Part shown: positions 14,899 through 24,059 of the stretch, piece after piece
Layout of the letters: each line of letters opens with the position of its first letter
How positions within the stretch are numbered: the stretch's first letter is position 1
Assembly: GCA_032334055.1 (NCBI GenBank)
Contig: JAUOZS010000001.1
Coordinates: forward strand, 3,496,001-3,560,000
DNA length: 64,000 nucleotides
Reading direction: 5' to 3'
From: Selenomonadales bacterium 4137-cl
GTDB taxonomy: Bacteria; Bacillota; Negativicutes; Sporomusales; UBA7701
Made by a program: the position numbers and the translations under genes
Notes under the pieces: generated by a model
Told to the model about the DNA's origin: nothing
The model's database searches: none
The model's input: only the letters and a program-made list of their open reading frames with translations

Positions 14899-16104
14899 AT
14901 GCGTGACAATATTTTAGGGAAGAGCCTCGAAAGCCTGGTGACCGAGCTGCGGCGGGATTTCCACCGGCATCCCGAGCTGAGCGGCGAGGAGAAGAGGACG
15001 GCGGCGGTGATCGCGGACTGTCTGCGGCAGCTGGGGATCGCGGCCGAGACTTTTGGGACCCACCATGGCGTGGGCGGCGTGATTACCGGCGGAAAGCCGG
15101 GGCCGACGGTCGCTTTGCGGGCGGATATGGACGCCCTGCCCATCCAGGAGGAGCCGGATGCGCCGTACCGGTCGCTGACGCCGGGCGTTATGCACGCCTG
15201 CGGCCATGACGCGCATATGGCGATGCTGCTGGGGGCGGCGGCGCTGCTGGTCCGAAACCGGGAAAGCCTGGCGGGAACGGTGAAGCTTGTTTTCCAGCCG
15301 GCCGAGGAGGCCAATCCCGTCGGCGGCGCGCAGTTAATCCTGCGGGAGGGGTTTTTGGACGATGCGGCGGCGATTTTCGGGCTGCACGTGTGGCCGGATT
15401 TGCCTACCGGCCATGTCGGCGTGAAGCCGGGCGCCCTTATGGCGGCCTCGGACCGCTTTACGGTGAGGATAATGGGCAAGGGGGCCCACGCCGGCCAGCC
15501 CCACCAGGGGGTGGATGCGATCACGGTCGGCGCGGCGGTTATCAATTCGTTCAGCCACCTTATCAGCCGCCAGACGAATCCGGTCGATACGGCTACCCTG
15601 TCCATCGGCTCCATCCATGGCGGCGAACGGTACAACGTTATCGCCAGAGAGGTGGTAATGGAAGGGACGATCCGGACGCTGGACGAGGCGACGCGCCGCG
15701 AGATACCCGCTCAGATGAAGAAGCTGCTGGCCGGGATCGCGCAGGCTTATGGGGCCACTTTCGCGCTGGACCACCAGCCGGGTTATCCGGTGCTGAACAA
15801 CTGGAGCGGGCCGACTCGGACGGTGATCGACGCCGCGTGCCGGGTGGCGGGGAAGGAACAGGTCCATACCGATGTCAAGCCTGAACTCGGGGCGGAGGAT
15901 TTCGCCAATTATCTCACGCGCATTCCAGGAGCATTTTTCTGGCTGGGCTGCAGCGCCGCGGGGGAAAAAGCCGCCGCGTTGCATAATTCCGGTTTTTGCC
16001 TTGACGAGGCGGCCTTGCCGGTAGGCGCAAAGCTCCTTTATCAGATTGCCGTCGACGCTCTCGCGGGCTGTCGGGGCGCAGGGGGTGATGGCTCGGCCGC
16101 GTAG
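14899..16104 (+). CDS. M20 family amidohydrolase (N-acyl amino acid / aminobenzoyl-glutamate type)
   Basis: 401 aa. Metallopeptidase M20D fold: FHRHPELSGEEKRTA at the N-terminus, the metal-binding HACGHDAHMAMLLGAA (Cys and two His), PAEEANPVGGAQ (catalytic Glu pair), and KGAHAGQPHQGVDAITV opening the lid domain; GAEDFANYL supplies the last metal ligand. Such enzymes hydrolyse N-acyl amino acids or the amide in aminobenzoyl-glutamate. It lies 39 bases before an AbgT-type transporter, which supports a role in using imported aminobenzoyl-glutamate or N-acylated amino acids/dipeptides. GCGAAAGGTGATTTCGA precedes the ATG. A paralogue is at 28485. Confidence 0.9.
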   Translation: MRDNILGKSLESLVTELRRDFHRHPELSGEEKRTAAVIADCLRQLGIAAETFGTHHGVGGVITGGKPGPTVALRADMDALPIQEEPDAPYRSLTPGVMHACGHDAHMAMLLGAAALLVRNRESLAGTVKLVFQPAEEANPVGGAQLILREGFLDDAAAIFGLHVWPDLPTGHVGVKPGALMAASDRFTVRIMGKGAHAGQPHQGVDAITVGAAVINSFSHLISRQTNPVDTATLSIGSIHGGERYNVIAREVVMEGTIRTLDEATRREIPAQMKKLLAGIAQAYGATFALDHQPGYPVLNNWSGPTRTVIDAACRVAGKEQVHTDVKPELGAEDFANYLTRIPGAFFWLGCSAAGEKAAALHNSGFCLDEAALPVGAKLLYQIAVDALAGCRGAGGDGSAA

Positions 16105-16143
16105 GGGCAGGAGTACTCAAAATATGGATTTAAGGAGGTACTT

Positions 16144-17718
16144 ATGTCAAACACCGGACAGATAAACCCCGTTCCCCCAACGGAAAAGTCCAGTTGGTTC
16201 CAGAAGACCCTTGACGTAATCGAGTTTGTCGGCAATAAGTTCCCGACCCCGTTCGTCCTCTTTTCTCTCCTGGCCTTGTTCGTTCTGGTCGTGTCGGCGG
16301 TGTTCGAGGGCACGGCGGTTTCTTACCTGGGCAAGGGCGGCAAGCTGGTGGCCGTGAAGGTGGTCAGCCTGATGAACGCCGACGGGTTCCGCTATATTAT
16401 TACGAGCATGGTCAAGAATTTTATCAATTTCCCGCCGCTGGGCCTTGTCGTGGTTATGATGCTGGCGATGGGCCTGTCGGAAGCGACCGGGTTCGTGAGC
16501 GCGCTGGTGCGCAAGATTTTGCTGGGGGTACCGCCCTGGGCAATCACGGCGACTATTTTTCTGGTAGGCATCAACGGCAATCTGGCTTCGGACGCGGCGA
16601 TGGTTTTCGTGCCCGCAGCGGCGGCGGCCGTGTACGCCGGGATGGGCCGCAACCCGATTCTGGGGATGTCGGTAGCGTTTGCGGCCACCGCCGCCGGGTT
16701 CAGCGCGAATTTCCTGCCGGCAGGTACGGACGCTCTGATCGCCGGCATCACGCAAACGGCTATCGGCTCTATTCCCGCGACAGCCAAGTCGGCGGTCCAC
16801 CCGCTGATCAATTATTATTTCATGAGTTCTTCGGTCATTATTCTGACGGTTGTCGGCACGCTGGTCGCCGAAAAGGTGGTGGCCCCCCGCCTGGCTAAAT
16901 TGAACCTGCGCGATTTGGCCGACGATACGGCCGAGCACAAGGTGACGGCGGAGGAAAACAAGGGGCTTAGGTACGCCGGTGTGGCGGCCCTCGTTTATGT
17001 GCTGCTGCTGCTATTGTTGATGGTGCCCGAGTTCGGCTGGCTGCGCGATCCCAAGACTCATACCCTCATACCCAAGTCGCCGTTTATTTCCGGCATTATC
17101 CCCATTTTGTTCCTGTTCTTCTTCTCGGTGGGGATAGCGTTCGGCATCGGCAAGGGCGCTATCAAGAGCGAGCGCGATGTTTCCGATCTGCTGTCCAAGG
17201 GCCTGGCCGGCTCTCTGAGTTTTATCGTGACGGCTTTTGCCGCCGCCCAGTTCGTCGCCTGGTTCGGCAAGACGAATCTGGCGACGGTCATCGCGGTCAA
17301 AGGGGCGAACCTACTGCAGTCGATGCATTTCACCGGCGTCGCCCTGGTGATTTCCCTCATCCTCCTGTCCGCCATCGTCGATCTGTTCGTTATCAGCGGG
17401 TCGGCGAAATGGCTGGTGCTGGCGCCGATCTTCGTGCCGATGTTCGGCCTGCTGGGCTACGAGCCGGCGCTGACGCAGGCCGCGTACCGGATTGGGGAAA
17501 GCTCCGTCAACGCCGTGACGCCGCTGAACTATTATGTGCCGGTTATGCTGGGCATCATGGCGCGTTATCTGAAGGACGGCGAAAAGGCTGGCATGGGAAC
17601 GCTGATGGCGACGCAGATCCCCTATGCGCTGGCGTTTTTGGTTGTCTGGACGGCGTGGCTGATCGTCTTTATGGCCTTCAATCTGCCGTTGGGACCGGGA
17701 GCGAAAATATTCCTGTAG
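16144..17718 (+). CDS. abgT: AbgT family transporter
   Basis: 524 aa, about 11-13 membrane segments. The N-terminal cytoplasmic stretch is followed by VIEFVGNKFPTPFVLFSLLALFVL, the first AbgT helix; later GINGNLASDAAMVFVPAAAAAVYAGMGRNP and FSANFLPAGTDALIAGIT are highly characteristic of the family, as is LFVISGSAKWLVLAPIFVPM near the end. AbgT of E. coli imports p-aminobenzoyl-glutamate; other members export sulfonamides. Cotranscribed with the M20 amidohydrolase; AAGGAGGT lies before the ATG. Terminator follows directly. Confidence 0.9.
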   Translation: MSNTGQINPVPPTEKSSWFQKTLDVIEFVGNKFPTPFVLFSLLALFVLVVSAVFEGTAVSYLGKGGKLVAVKVVSLMNADGFRYIITSMVKNFINFPPLGLVVVMMLAMGLSEATGFVSALVRKILLGVPPWAITATIFLVGINGNLASDAAMVFVPAAAAAVYAGMGRNPILGMSVAFAATAAGFSANFLPAGTDALIAGITQTAIGSIPATAKSAVHPLINYYFMSSSVIILTVVGTLVAEKVVAPRLAKLNLRDLADDTAEHKVTAEENKGLRYAGVAALVYVLLLLLLMVPEFGWLRDPKTHTLIPKSPFISGIIPILFLFFFSVGIAFGIGKGAIKSERDVSDLLSKGLAGSLSFIVTAFAAAQFVAWFGKTNLATVIAVKGANLLQSMHFTGVALVISLILLSAIVDLFVISGSAKWLVLAPIFVPMFGLLGYEPALTQAAYRIGESSVNAVTPLNYYVPVMLGIMARYLKDGEKAGMGTLMATQIPYALAFLVVWTAWLIVFMAFNLPLGPGAKIFL

Positions 17719-17749
17719 TTTGCCGCTTCATTATATATTGCGGCCCGAC

Positions 17750-17783
17750 AAAACCCCCGTGTACGGTTACACGGGGGTTTTTG
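17750..17783 (+). terminator. Intrinsic terminator after abgT
   Basis: 14-bp stem AAAACCCCCGTGTA/TACACGGGGGTTTT with a CGGT loop and T-run. Confidence 0.9.
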
Positions 17784-17890
17784 TGTCCGGAATTACGCCT
17801 CACGCATGTAAAAATTCGCCTGATTTGCCGGTTATGTGTCGTTCGGCGGTATGTTAATTAAATTTTAACGAAATATTTGCGAGTTTGCAT

Positions 17891-17896
17891 TATAAT
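17891..17896 (+). promoter_or_regulatory. -10 element of speD
   Basis: Perfect TATAAT. It places the transcription start at about 17903, which rules against the ATG at 17902 as translation start and supports the TTG at 17935. Confidence 0.5.
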
Positions 17897-17934
17897 AGAG
17901 AATGGAGTTCATTAGCATAGCGAAGGTGAATATA

Positions 17935-18750
17935 TTGGAGATTAAGGCGCTTAAGAAGCTGCGGTTATACGGGTTCAACAATCTTACCAAGACACTCAGT
18001 TTTAACATGTACGATATTTGTTACGCCAAAAGCGTGCAGCACCGCAATGAGTATATCGCTTATATCGACGAGGAGTACAACGCCGAGAGGCTTACGGCCA
18101 TCCTGACCGAGGTGGCCGACATAGTCGGGGCGAATATCCTCAACATCGCCCGCCAGGATTACGAGCCGCAAGGGGCGAGCGTGACGATGCTTATTTCCGA
18201 GGGCAAGCATAAGCCGGGCGCAGCCGATGAGGACGGCTTGCTTGATCCTGCGGCGTGGGGCGAGGATATAGCGGCTCACCTTGATAAGAGCCATATTACT
18301 GTCCACACTTACCCTGAAAGCCATCCCGATAAAGGCATCAGCACTTTCCGGGCGGATATCGATGTTTCGACCTGCGGCGAAATTTCGCCCCTTAAAGCGC
18401 TCAATTATTTGATCAACTGCTTCAGTTCCGATATCGTGATCGCCGATTACCGGGTAAGGGGCTTCACCAGGGACATCAACGGCAAGAAGTTCTTTATCGA
18501 CCATAAAATCAACTCTATCCAGAACTATATCGCGAAAGAGACCCGCGACCTTTATCAGATGATCGACGTTAATGTCTACCAGGAGAACATCTTCCACACC
18601 AAAATGCTGCTGAAGGAGTTCGATCTGGATAATTATCTGTTCGGGACCGCCAAAAAAGAGCTGCTGCCCGGCGAAAAAAAGAAAATCAAGCAGCGCTTGA
18701 AGAAGGAAATGGCCGAGATATTTTACGGCAAGAATATCCCGAAGGTTTGA
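17935..18750 (+). CDS. speD: S-adenosylmethionine decarboxylase proenzyme, E. coli-type
   Basis: 271 aa, close in length to E. coli SpeD. Makes decarboxylated SAM, the aminopropyl donor for spermidine. Almost motif-for-motif match: [17 protein letters not shown] at the N-terminus, [19 protein letters not shown], the self-processing site [16 protein letters not shown] (Ser about residue 119 becomes the pyruvoyl group), [20 protein letters not shown] and [23 protein letters not shown] 17935 is chosen because GAAGGTG lies six bases before it and homologues begin at this point; the upstream ATG at 17902 coincides with the predicted transcription start. The arginase gene nearby may supply ornithine for the same pathway. 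No spermidine synthase is visible in the window. Confidence 0.93.
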   Translation: MEIKALKKLRLYGFNNLTKTLSFNMYDICYAKSVQHRNEYIAYIDEEYNAERLTAILTEVADIVGANILNIARQDYEPQGASVTMLISEGKHKPGAADEDGLLDPAAWGEDIAAHLDKSHITVHTYPESHPDKGISTFRADIDVSTCGEISPLKALNYLINCFSSDIVIADYRVRGFTRDINGKKFFIDHKINSIQNYIAKETRDLYQMIDVNVYQENIFHTKMLLKEFDLDNYLFGTAKKELLPGEKKKIKQRLKKEMAEIFYGKNIPKV

Positions 18751-18845
18751 GTGAGATAATTCCGTTTGTACGCGGGGTTATATGGCAAAGCGCCGTTTCG
18801 GTTTTTGCCCAGGGACGAGATGATTATGCAGAAGGAGGGCCAATA

Positions 18846-19052
18846 ATGAGAATCGCCGAGCAAATTTTCCGGGCTAAGGATCGTACCAGCCAGATTCAGA
18901 CCGACTACGATACCGGCCACGTGTTCCAGGTGTTTGTCAACGGCCGGCTGCAGGATCCCCACACATACCAACGGCAGGGACAGACGATCAATATGGGCTT
19001 CGATTGTCTTGTTGCCGGCGACGTGGTGCAGATATTTTACTTTCTGCCGTAG
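18846..19052 (+). CDS. Small conserved-looking protein (68 aa), unknown
   Basis: MRIAEQIFRAKDRTSQIQTD then FQVFVNGRLQDPHTYQRQG and GDVVQIFYFLP. The beta-rich central part resembles the short VFVNGxLQ modules found in phage tail and surface proteins, but the similarity is weak. ATG 18846 has an AGGAGGG seven bases upstream, so the longer frame from 18747 is rejected. It follows speD by 95 bases and may be cotranscribed. Terminator follows. Confidence 0.6.
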   Translation: MRIAEQIFRAKDRTSQIQTDYDTGHVFQVFVNGRLQDPHTYQRQGQTINMGFDCLVAGDVVQIFYFLP

Positions 19053-19086
19053 ACATCGCGGCTTTCCGGGCCATCTTTAACTTGTG

Positions 19087-19112
19087 AAAACTGGCGTGCC
19101 GCCAGTTTTTTT
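19087..19112 (+). terminator. Intrinsic terminator
   Basis: AAAACTGGCG/CGCCAGTTTT with a TGC loop and long T-run; also serves as a possible end of leftward transcripts from arginase. Confidence 0.8.
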
Positions 19113-19171
19113 GTTTGCCGGCCGGCGCCAAGTTTTGCCTTGATGTTTGGCGGAGGCGCGGTCCGCCGGGT

Positions 19172-20071
19172 CTAGCAATAGATCCGTTTGCCGAGGGCGG
19201 AGGTGATTAGTTCCACCGCCAGGACGGCGGTCGTGTTGCCGCCCCGGTCGACGATGGGGTTGACTTCGACCATTTCCAGCGATCTGAGGAGGCCGGTTTC
19301 GGCCACCAGTTCCAGGGCGAGATGCGCTTCCCGATAGTTGAGGCCGCCGGTAACCGGCGTTCCGACCCCGGAGGCGATCGACGGATCGACCACATCGAGG
19401 TCGAAGCTGACGTGAAAGCCGGTGCCGCCGCGGCCGGCAATGGCCACAGCTTCTTTGACGACGGCGGCGATTCCCATTTCGTCGATTTTGTTCATGCTGT
19501 AGACAGTTACTTTCGACCGCTTCAGCCGTTCTTTTTCTTCGGGGTCGAGGTCCCGCACCCCGATGATTACGGTTTTTTCTTCTTTTACTTTGGGGGTGAA
19601 GCCGCCGATGGTCACCAGGCGCGGATCGCCCCAGCCGCACGAGGCTGCCAGGGACATGCCGTGAATATTGCCGGTTTCGCTCGTTTCGAAGGTGTTGAAG
19701 TCGCCGTGGGCGTCGAACCATATGACGCCGACATCGGGGATTCTGCGGGCGACGCCCGCGAGCGTGCCCAGGGAAATGCTGTGATCTCCCCCCAGGATCA
19801 GCGGCAGGCTGCCGCGGCCGACAATGCCGGAAACGATGTGCGCCAGCTGTTCGCAGCCGTGAATGATTTCGTCGACGAACAACAGGTGGGGGTTTTCGAT
19901 TTTGAGGCTTTCGGGAACGGGGATTTCGATGTTGCCGGTGTCGATGACGTCGATCTCCATTTTCTGCAGCGCCTTGCTGAGGCCCGCATAGCGGAGGGCG
20001 CTAGGGCCCATGTCCGTCCCCCGCCGGTTTGCCCCCAAATCCATGGGCACGCCCACTATTTCTACTTTCAT
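19172..20071 (-). CDS. rocF: Arginase
   Basis: 299 aa. All manganese-binding signatures of the ureohydrolase family are seen: LILGGDHSISLG (about residues 90-101), GVIWFDAHGDFNT, and SFDLDVVDPSIASGVGTPV. The N-terminus MKVEIVGVPMDLGANRRGTD and the C-terminal MVEVNPIVDRGGNT are typical of bacterial arginase rather than agmatinase. It converts arginine to ornithine and urea. ATG 20071 is used since the family begins MKVEIVGVP; a longer start eight codons upstream would contain the Shine-Dalgarno. Likely provides ornithine for polyamines together with speD, or takes part in arginine breakdown. Confidence 0.92.
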   Translation of the reverse strand: MKVEIVGVPMDLGANRRGTDMGPSALRYAGLSKALQKMEIDVIDTGNIEIPVPESLKIENPHLLFVDEIIHGCEQLAHIVSGIVGRGSLPLILGGDHSISLGTLAGVARRIPDVGVIWFDAHGDFNTFETSETGNIHGMSLAASCGWGDPRLVTIGGFTPKVKEEKTVIIGVRDLDPEEKERLKRSKVTVYSMNKIDEMGIAAVVKEAVAIAGRGGTGFHVSFDLDVVDPSIASGVGTPVTGGLNYREAHLALELVAETGLLRSLEMVEVNPIVDRGGNTTAVLAVELITSALGKRIYC

Positions 20072-20177
20072 CTTATTCTCTTTTCCTCTCCTCATGAATA
20101 AGGCTTTGTTATCGCTTGCCCCGTATTATTGTACGTAGCCTGAGGTCCCGTATGCGCCGCAGGCTGGTGCGGCTGGT

Positions 20178-21011
20178 TCAGTCAAGGGGAAGGTAGTGCT
20201 TTTTACCGTTTGGCTCCAACAGGAATTTGCGGCGGAGGTCAGTCAGGTTGGGGCCGAATTTGGCTTCAAGCTCCCGCCCGAATACGCTCATGATTTCCAT
20301 GATGTAGATATCGTGGATGATGACTTCGGTGATCGGCATGACCAGCCCGGGATGCCCCGTCCAGGCGGCGCGGCTTTCTGCGCCGAGGGAAACGATGCCG
20401 GCGATGATTTCGCGGTCGTCGATGCTGGATACGATCCAGCGGCCGCCGTATTCGGCGGTGATTTCTTCCGGCATGTAGTGTTGATAGACGGTTGCAAACG
20501 GGAAGTCCAGCGCGCCGTAAGCTACTATCAGGATTTTTACTCCCTTGCGGGCCGCTTCCTCCAGCGCGTCGCGCAGCTCCAGCGCGTCGTCGCTCCAGAC
20601 TTCGAGCAGTACGCGCCGCTCGGCTCTGCCGATTTCGTCCCGTACGCGGGCGATAATCGCCTCGTGGCCCGCGATGTTCCAGATGGTTTCGCGGTGCTGC
20701 GCGGTTACGGCAAAGCGCCGCAAAGCTTTCCGGGCGACATGATAGGTATTTTCCGCGCGGTGTTTCCTCCGGGCGATGAGCTCGTCGGGGGGCAAGGGAA
20801 GATACTGGGGCGTGCTTTCCTGGCTGACCAGGATGTCGCCGCGCGACACCAGGGCGCTCAGCACTTCGTAGATTTTGGAGCGCGGCACGCCGGAGTTCAG
20901 CGAAATCGCATAACCAGACAGCGGGGCTTTTTCCAGCAGCGCCAGATACGCTTTGGCCTCGTATTCCGTAAAATTGAGCTGCTGCAGAATCGAAACGACT
21001 TCACTTTTCAT
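20178..21011 (-). CDS. TrmB family transcriptional regulator
   Basis: 277 aa. Residues 1-75 are the TrmB winged helix (LQQLNFTEYEAKAYLALLEK, PLSGYAISLNSGVPRSKIYE). Residues about 105-250 form a phospholipase D-like ligand-binding domain (VLLEVWSDDALELRDALEEA and VKILIVAYG). TrmB proteins sense sugars or other small molecules and repress or activate adjacent genes. Here the gene is divergent from a DUF2000 gene, and the shared region holds a consensus promoter with a perfect dyad over the start site, so TrmB probably controls DUF2000 and itself. The ligand is unknown. Confidence 0.85.
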   Translation of the reverse strand: MKSEVVSILQQLNFTEYEAKAYLALLEKAPLSGYAISLNSGVPRSKIYEVLSALVSRGDILVSQESTPQYLPLPPDELIARRKHRAENTYHVARKALRRFAVTAQHRETIWNIAGHEAIIARVRDEIGRAERRVLLEVWSDDALELRDALEEAARKGVKILIVAYGALDFPFATVYQHYMPEEITAEYGGRWIVSSIDDREIIAGIVSLGAESRAAWTGHPGLVMPITEVIIHDIYIMEIMSVFGRELEAKFGPNLTDLRRKFLLEPNGKKHYLPLD

Positions 21012-21055
21012 CCGCGTCCCCCTCGATAATATTCTTTGCTCTAAGCGGTTTGGGC

Positions 21056-21084
21056 TTGACAGGAAAGAAAAACCTTTCTATAAT
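21056..21084 (+). promoter_or_regulatory. Consensus sigma-A promoter of the DUF2000 gene
   Basis: TTGACA, 17-base spacer, TATAAT: a perfect match. Such strength usually implies repression, here by the dyad immediately downstream. Confidence 0.85.
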
Positions 21085-21093
21085 TACAAACAA

Positions 21094-21111
21094 TAGCTAC
21101 CTTTGTAGCTA
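21094..21111. promoter_or_regulatory. Operator dyad, probable TrmB site
   Basis: TAGCTAC-CTTT-GTAGCTA: perfect 7-bp arms, beginning 10 bases after the -10 and covering the transcription start. A bound dimer would block the promoter. Confidence 0.65.
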
Positions 21112-21186
21112 CTATTATACGGCAGCGACGGAGATGTTGCAATAGCGCCGCGGCCGGCAAGCAAATATTGTGGAGGAAGATCGAGA

Positions 21187-21615
21187 ATGACGACGGCGCT
21201 TTTACCCGCAACACCGAACCGGTGCGTGATCGTGATGGATAAGGAGCTGTCCGGGGGAAGCCTGGCCAACGCGATCGCCGTGATAGCCCTCAGTGTCGGG
21301 CAGCGGCATCCCGCGCTCGTCGGCGAACCGTTGGTCGATGCCTGCGGGTTCGCCCATCCGGGGCTGATCCCCACAGGCATTCCGATGCTGTGCGCGCCGC
21401 AGGACGCTTTGGCGAGCATCCGGCGGGAGGCGCTGGCGAACGAGTGCGATGTGGTGGACTTTCCGGTGGAGGGTCAGCAGACGAAAAACTACGGGGAGTT
21501 TCAGGAGATGGTGAGCCAAGTCCCCACAGAGAACATCAAATATACCGGCCTGGCGCTGATCGGCCAAAAAAAGACGATCAGCAAGATCGTAAAAAGACTC
21601 GATTTGATGAGTTGA
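21187..21615 (+). CDS. DUF2000 family protein
   Basis: 142 aa. RCVIVMDKELSGGSLANAIA, VIALSVGQRHPALVGEPLVD and GIPMLCAPQDALASIRREAL match the DUF2000 family, whose fold resembles peptidyl-tRNA hydrolase 2; molecular function is not known. Ribosome binding site GGAGGAAG. Alone under a strong promoter with an operator next to a TrmB regulator; terminator follows. Confidence 0.8.
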   Translation: MTTALLPATPNRCVIVMDKELSGGSLANAIAVIALSVGQRHPALVGEPLVDACGFAHPGLIPTGIPMLCAPQDALASIRREALANECDVVDFPVEGQQTKNYGEFQEMVSQVPTENIKYTGLALIGQKKTISKIVKRLDLMS

Positions 21616-21657
21616 CAACGGATGGGCTGACGCTGGGATGCGCGCAATGGTAGACGA

Positions 21658-21683
21658 AACCCCGGCCTGTAGAGGCCGGGGTT
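21658..21683. terminator. Bidirectional terminator between DUF2000 and chemoreceptor genes
   Basis: AACCCCGGCCT/AGGCCGGGGTT with a GTAG loop. Confidence 0.75.
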
Positions 21684-21726
21684 GGCTGTTTGTTCAGGGT
21701 CGGCTTTGCCGGCGGTTGTTCGCCTT

Positions 21727-23703
21727 TTACAGCCTGAACTTGGCGACGGCGACTTGCAGTTCCTGGGCAAGCCTGGCCAGCGCTTCGCTCGAGGTCGCGA
21801 CCTCCTCCATCGAGGCCAGTTGCTCCTCGGTAGCCGCCGATACGCTCTGCGCTTCATCGGACGATTTTTTGCTCAGATCGTCGATCAGGTTTACCGATGC
21901 CACGATCTTTTGGCTGCCTGAGGCCATTTCCTGGATAGCCTGCGAGATCTGTTTGATTTGGCCGCTCACTTCGGTTACCATGCCCGCTATCTCGCGGAAC
22001 GTGGCGCCGGCGGCATTTACGACTTTCGCGCCTGTTTTCACTTCTTGCGTCCCTTGCTGCATCGCCTCGACCGCTTTGTCGGTGTCGATCTGGGTATCGC
22101 TTATCAGGCCGGCGATCTTTTTCGCCGCCTCTTCAGACTGCTCGGCGAGCTTACGCACTTCTTCCGCCACGACGGCAAAACCCCGGCCCTGTTCTCCGGC
22201 GCGGGCGGCCTCGATGGCGGCGTTGAGGGCCAGGAGGTTGGTCTGGCCGGCGATTCCGGAGATGGTGTCGACGATCTGGCCGATTTCTTTCGACCGTTCA
22301 CCCAGCTTAGCCACCACCGCCGCCGAACTGTCGACCGTTTTTTCGATGCGGTCCATCTGGCCAATAGCTTCGTCGACAGCCGCACCACCGGCAGCGGCTT
22401 TTTCCGCCACCCGTTCGGACTGGTTTGCGACACTGCCGGAGTTGGCGGCGATTTGCTGGATGCCTGCCGATAGCCTGGTAACCGTTGCGGCTGCTTCGCC
22501 GGCGGCGTTTATCTGTTCGGCGGCCCCGCTCGCGACTTCCTCGATGGAAATGGCGATTTGGTTGCTTGCCTGGGAAGACTGACCGGCGCTGGCGGTAAGT
22601 TCTTCCGAGGAGGCGGCCAGATACTCTGCCTTAGTCGAAATGTGTTTGATGAGGCTGCTGATGCTTTGGGTCATTTTTTCAAAGCTTTGCGCCAGGCGGC
22701 CAATTTCGTCGTTCGAGCTGATGCCCATGCTCGCCTGGGATAAATCGCCGCCGGCAATCTTCTGGGCGGCTGCCTCAAGCGACTGGATGGGGCGGGCGAT
22801 GCGCCGGGCAAACCAGCTGATGGCGATGCCGGCGAGCAGCATGACGACAACGATGGTCACGAGGGAGATGATTGTAAGTGACGACAGCACGCCGGTTATT
22901 TCCCCCGTCGGCACGGTGAGGGCCAGCGACCAGCCGGTGCCCGGGACCGGAGCGTAGGCGATCATTTTTTCGACGCCGTCCCAATCGTAGCGCGCGAAAC
23001 CGGTCTCGCCTTTCACCATTTTCCCGGTCACATCGCGAATGGCTTGGGGAAATTTTGTATCGGTCAAGGAGTTGGCTTTCATCACCAGGTCTTTGTTGGC
23101 GTGGATGATCACCAGCCCGTCGCCGCGAACCATGTAGGCGTTGCCTGTCTCGCCGACCTTGATGCCCAAGGTCCGTTTTTCCAGTTCCTCAATATATATG
23201 GCGCTTACCAAGACGCCCGCAATTCGATCACCGGCCTTGATGGGGGTGGCGAGAACAACTACCGATCTGCCTGTTGTCATCGATTTAAGAGGGTCGGAAA
23301 TCGAGGTGACGCCTTTCATGCCCGCCTGAAAATAGGCCCGGCTGCCCAGGTTGCCTTTTGTCCCTTTTGTATCCACCAAGGTGCCGTCAGGCTTAATCCA
23401 GAAAATATTCTCGTAAATCCCCCGGTTGTTGCTAATTTCCGCGCCAAGATAGGCCAGCATAGCCTCCTGGTTGCCGCTGGCCATTACCGGGGAACGGGCA
23501 ATGGTCATAACTTCCGTTTTGCGGACTTCCAACCACTTGCCAAGTCCTTCGGCGTTGGCGCCCACAGATTTTTGGAGCTCAGCCACGACGTTGTCGGTGA
23601 TGATCGCCCGCGCCCGCCAGTAGTTCAGGCCGCCCAGGGCGGCGAGCGCAACCAGGACAATGGCGAGAATGGTAACCGTGAGTTTTGCCTGAATAGTTTT
23701 CAC
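21727..23703 (-). CDS. Methyl-accepting chemotaxis protein with Cache sensor
   Basis: 658 aa. Membrane segment 1 at about 10-32 ([20 protein letters not shown]), an extracytoplasmic double-Cache domain (about 40-275; includes [21 protein letters not shown] and [17 protein letters not shown]), membrane segment 2 near 280-305, a HAMP domain, then a long coiled-coil signalling domain with the hairpin tip [31 protein letters not shown]. It senses small molecules outside and signals to CheA. GTG 23703 with GGAGGAGC eight bases upstream is the likely start; the TTG six codons earlier lies on that site. No che genes are near. Confidence 0.92.
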   Translation of the reverse strand: MKTIQAKLTVTILAIVLVALAALGGLNYWRARAIITDNVVAELQKSVGANAEGLGKWLEVRKTEVMTIARSPVMASGNQEAMLAYLGAEISNNRGIYENIFWIKPDGTLVDTKGTKGNLGSRAYFQAGMKGVTSISDPLKSMTTGRSVVVLATPIKAGDRIAGVLVSAIYIEELEKRTLGIKVGETGNAYMVRGDGLVIIHANKDLVMKANSLTDTKFPQAIRDVTGKMVKGETGFARYDWDGVEKMIAYAPVPGTGWSLALTVPTGEITGVLSSLTIISLVTIVVVMLLAGIAISWFARRIARPIQSLEAAAQKIAGGDLSQASMGISSNDEIGRLAQSFEKMTQSISSLIKHISTKAEYLAASSEELTASAGQSSQASNQIAISIEEVASGAAEQINAAGEAAATVTRLSAGIQQIAANSGSVANQSERVAEKAAAGGAAVDEAIGQMDRIEKTVDSSAAVVAKLGERSKEIGQIVDTISGIAGQTNLLALNAAIEAARAGEQGRGFAVVAEEVRKLAEQSEEAAKKIAGLISDTQIDTDKAVEAMQQGTQEVKTGAKVVNAAGATFREIAGMVTEVSGQIKQISQAIQEMASGSQKIVASVNLIDDLSKKSSDEAQSVSAATEEQLASMEEVATSSEALARLAQELQVAVAKFRL

Positions 23704-24059
23704 GAAATCAGCTCCTCCCAAATTGTGCGGAACCCTTCTGCCCGAAATTGCATTAAATTTGTAACAACTGCAAGAATTGTACCATTGTTGTCGCGTCAGG
23801 GGAGCGGGAGCCCGGGAGCCTGTGTTCGCCAGGGTATGTCAAATCTTTTCTTGCTTGCGGCCCACGAGGGCTACCGACAATATTTTACAAACTATCCGGT
23901 GTCGCTTTTTTGTCAAGCTGTTTTTGATACACCCAGGGAGATTTTGTATCATTATGCTCCTCTCTGATTATTTTCGCGGCAAACGCACCGCGGGACCTGC
24001 CCGCCGACGATGAGCCAGGGCTTTTTTCGGACAGCGGGCCGGGTATGACCGGGTCGTTT
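23704..24059. other. Intergenic region between two chemoreceptor genes
   Basis: No gene seen. Contains the promoter region of the Cache chemoreceptor (AT-rich 23740-23790) and an inverted repeat TGATACA/TGTATCA at 23925-23951 with a 13-base spacer. A plus-strand frame here lacks a ribosome binding site. Confidence 0.35.
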
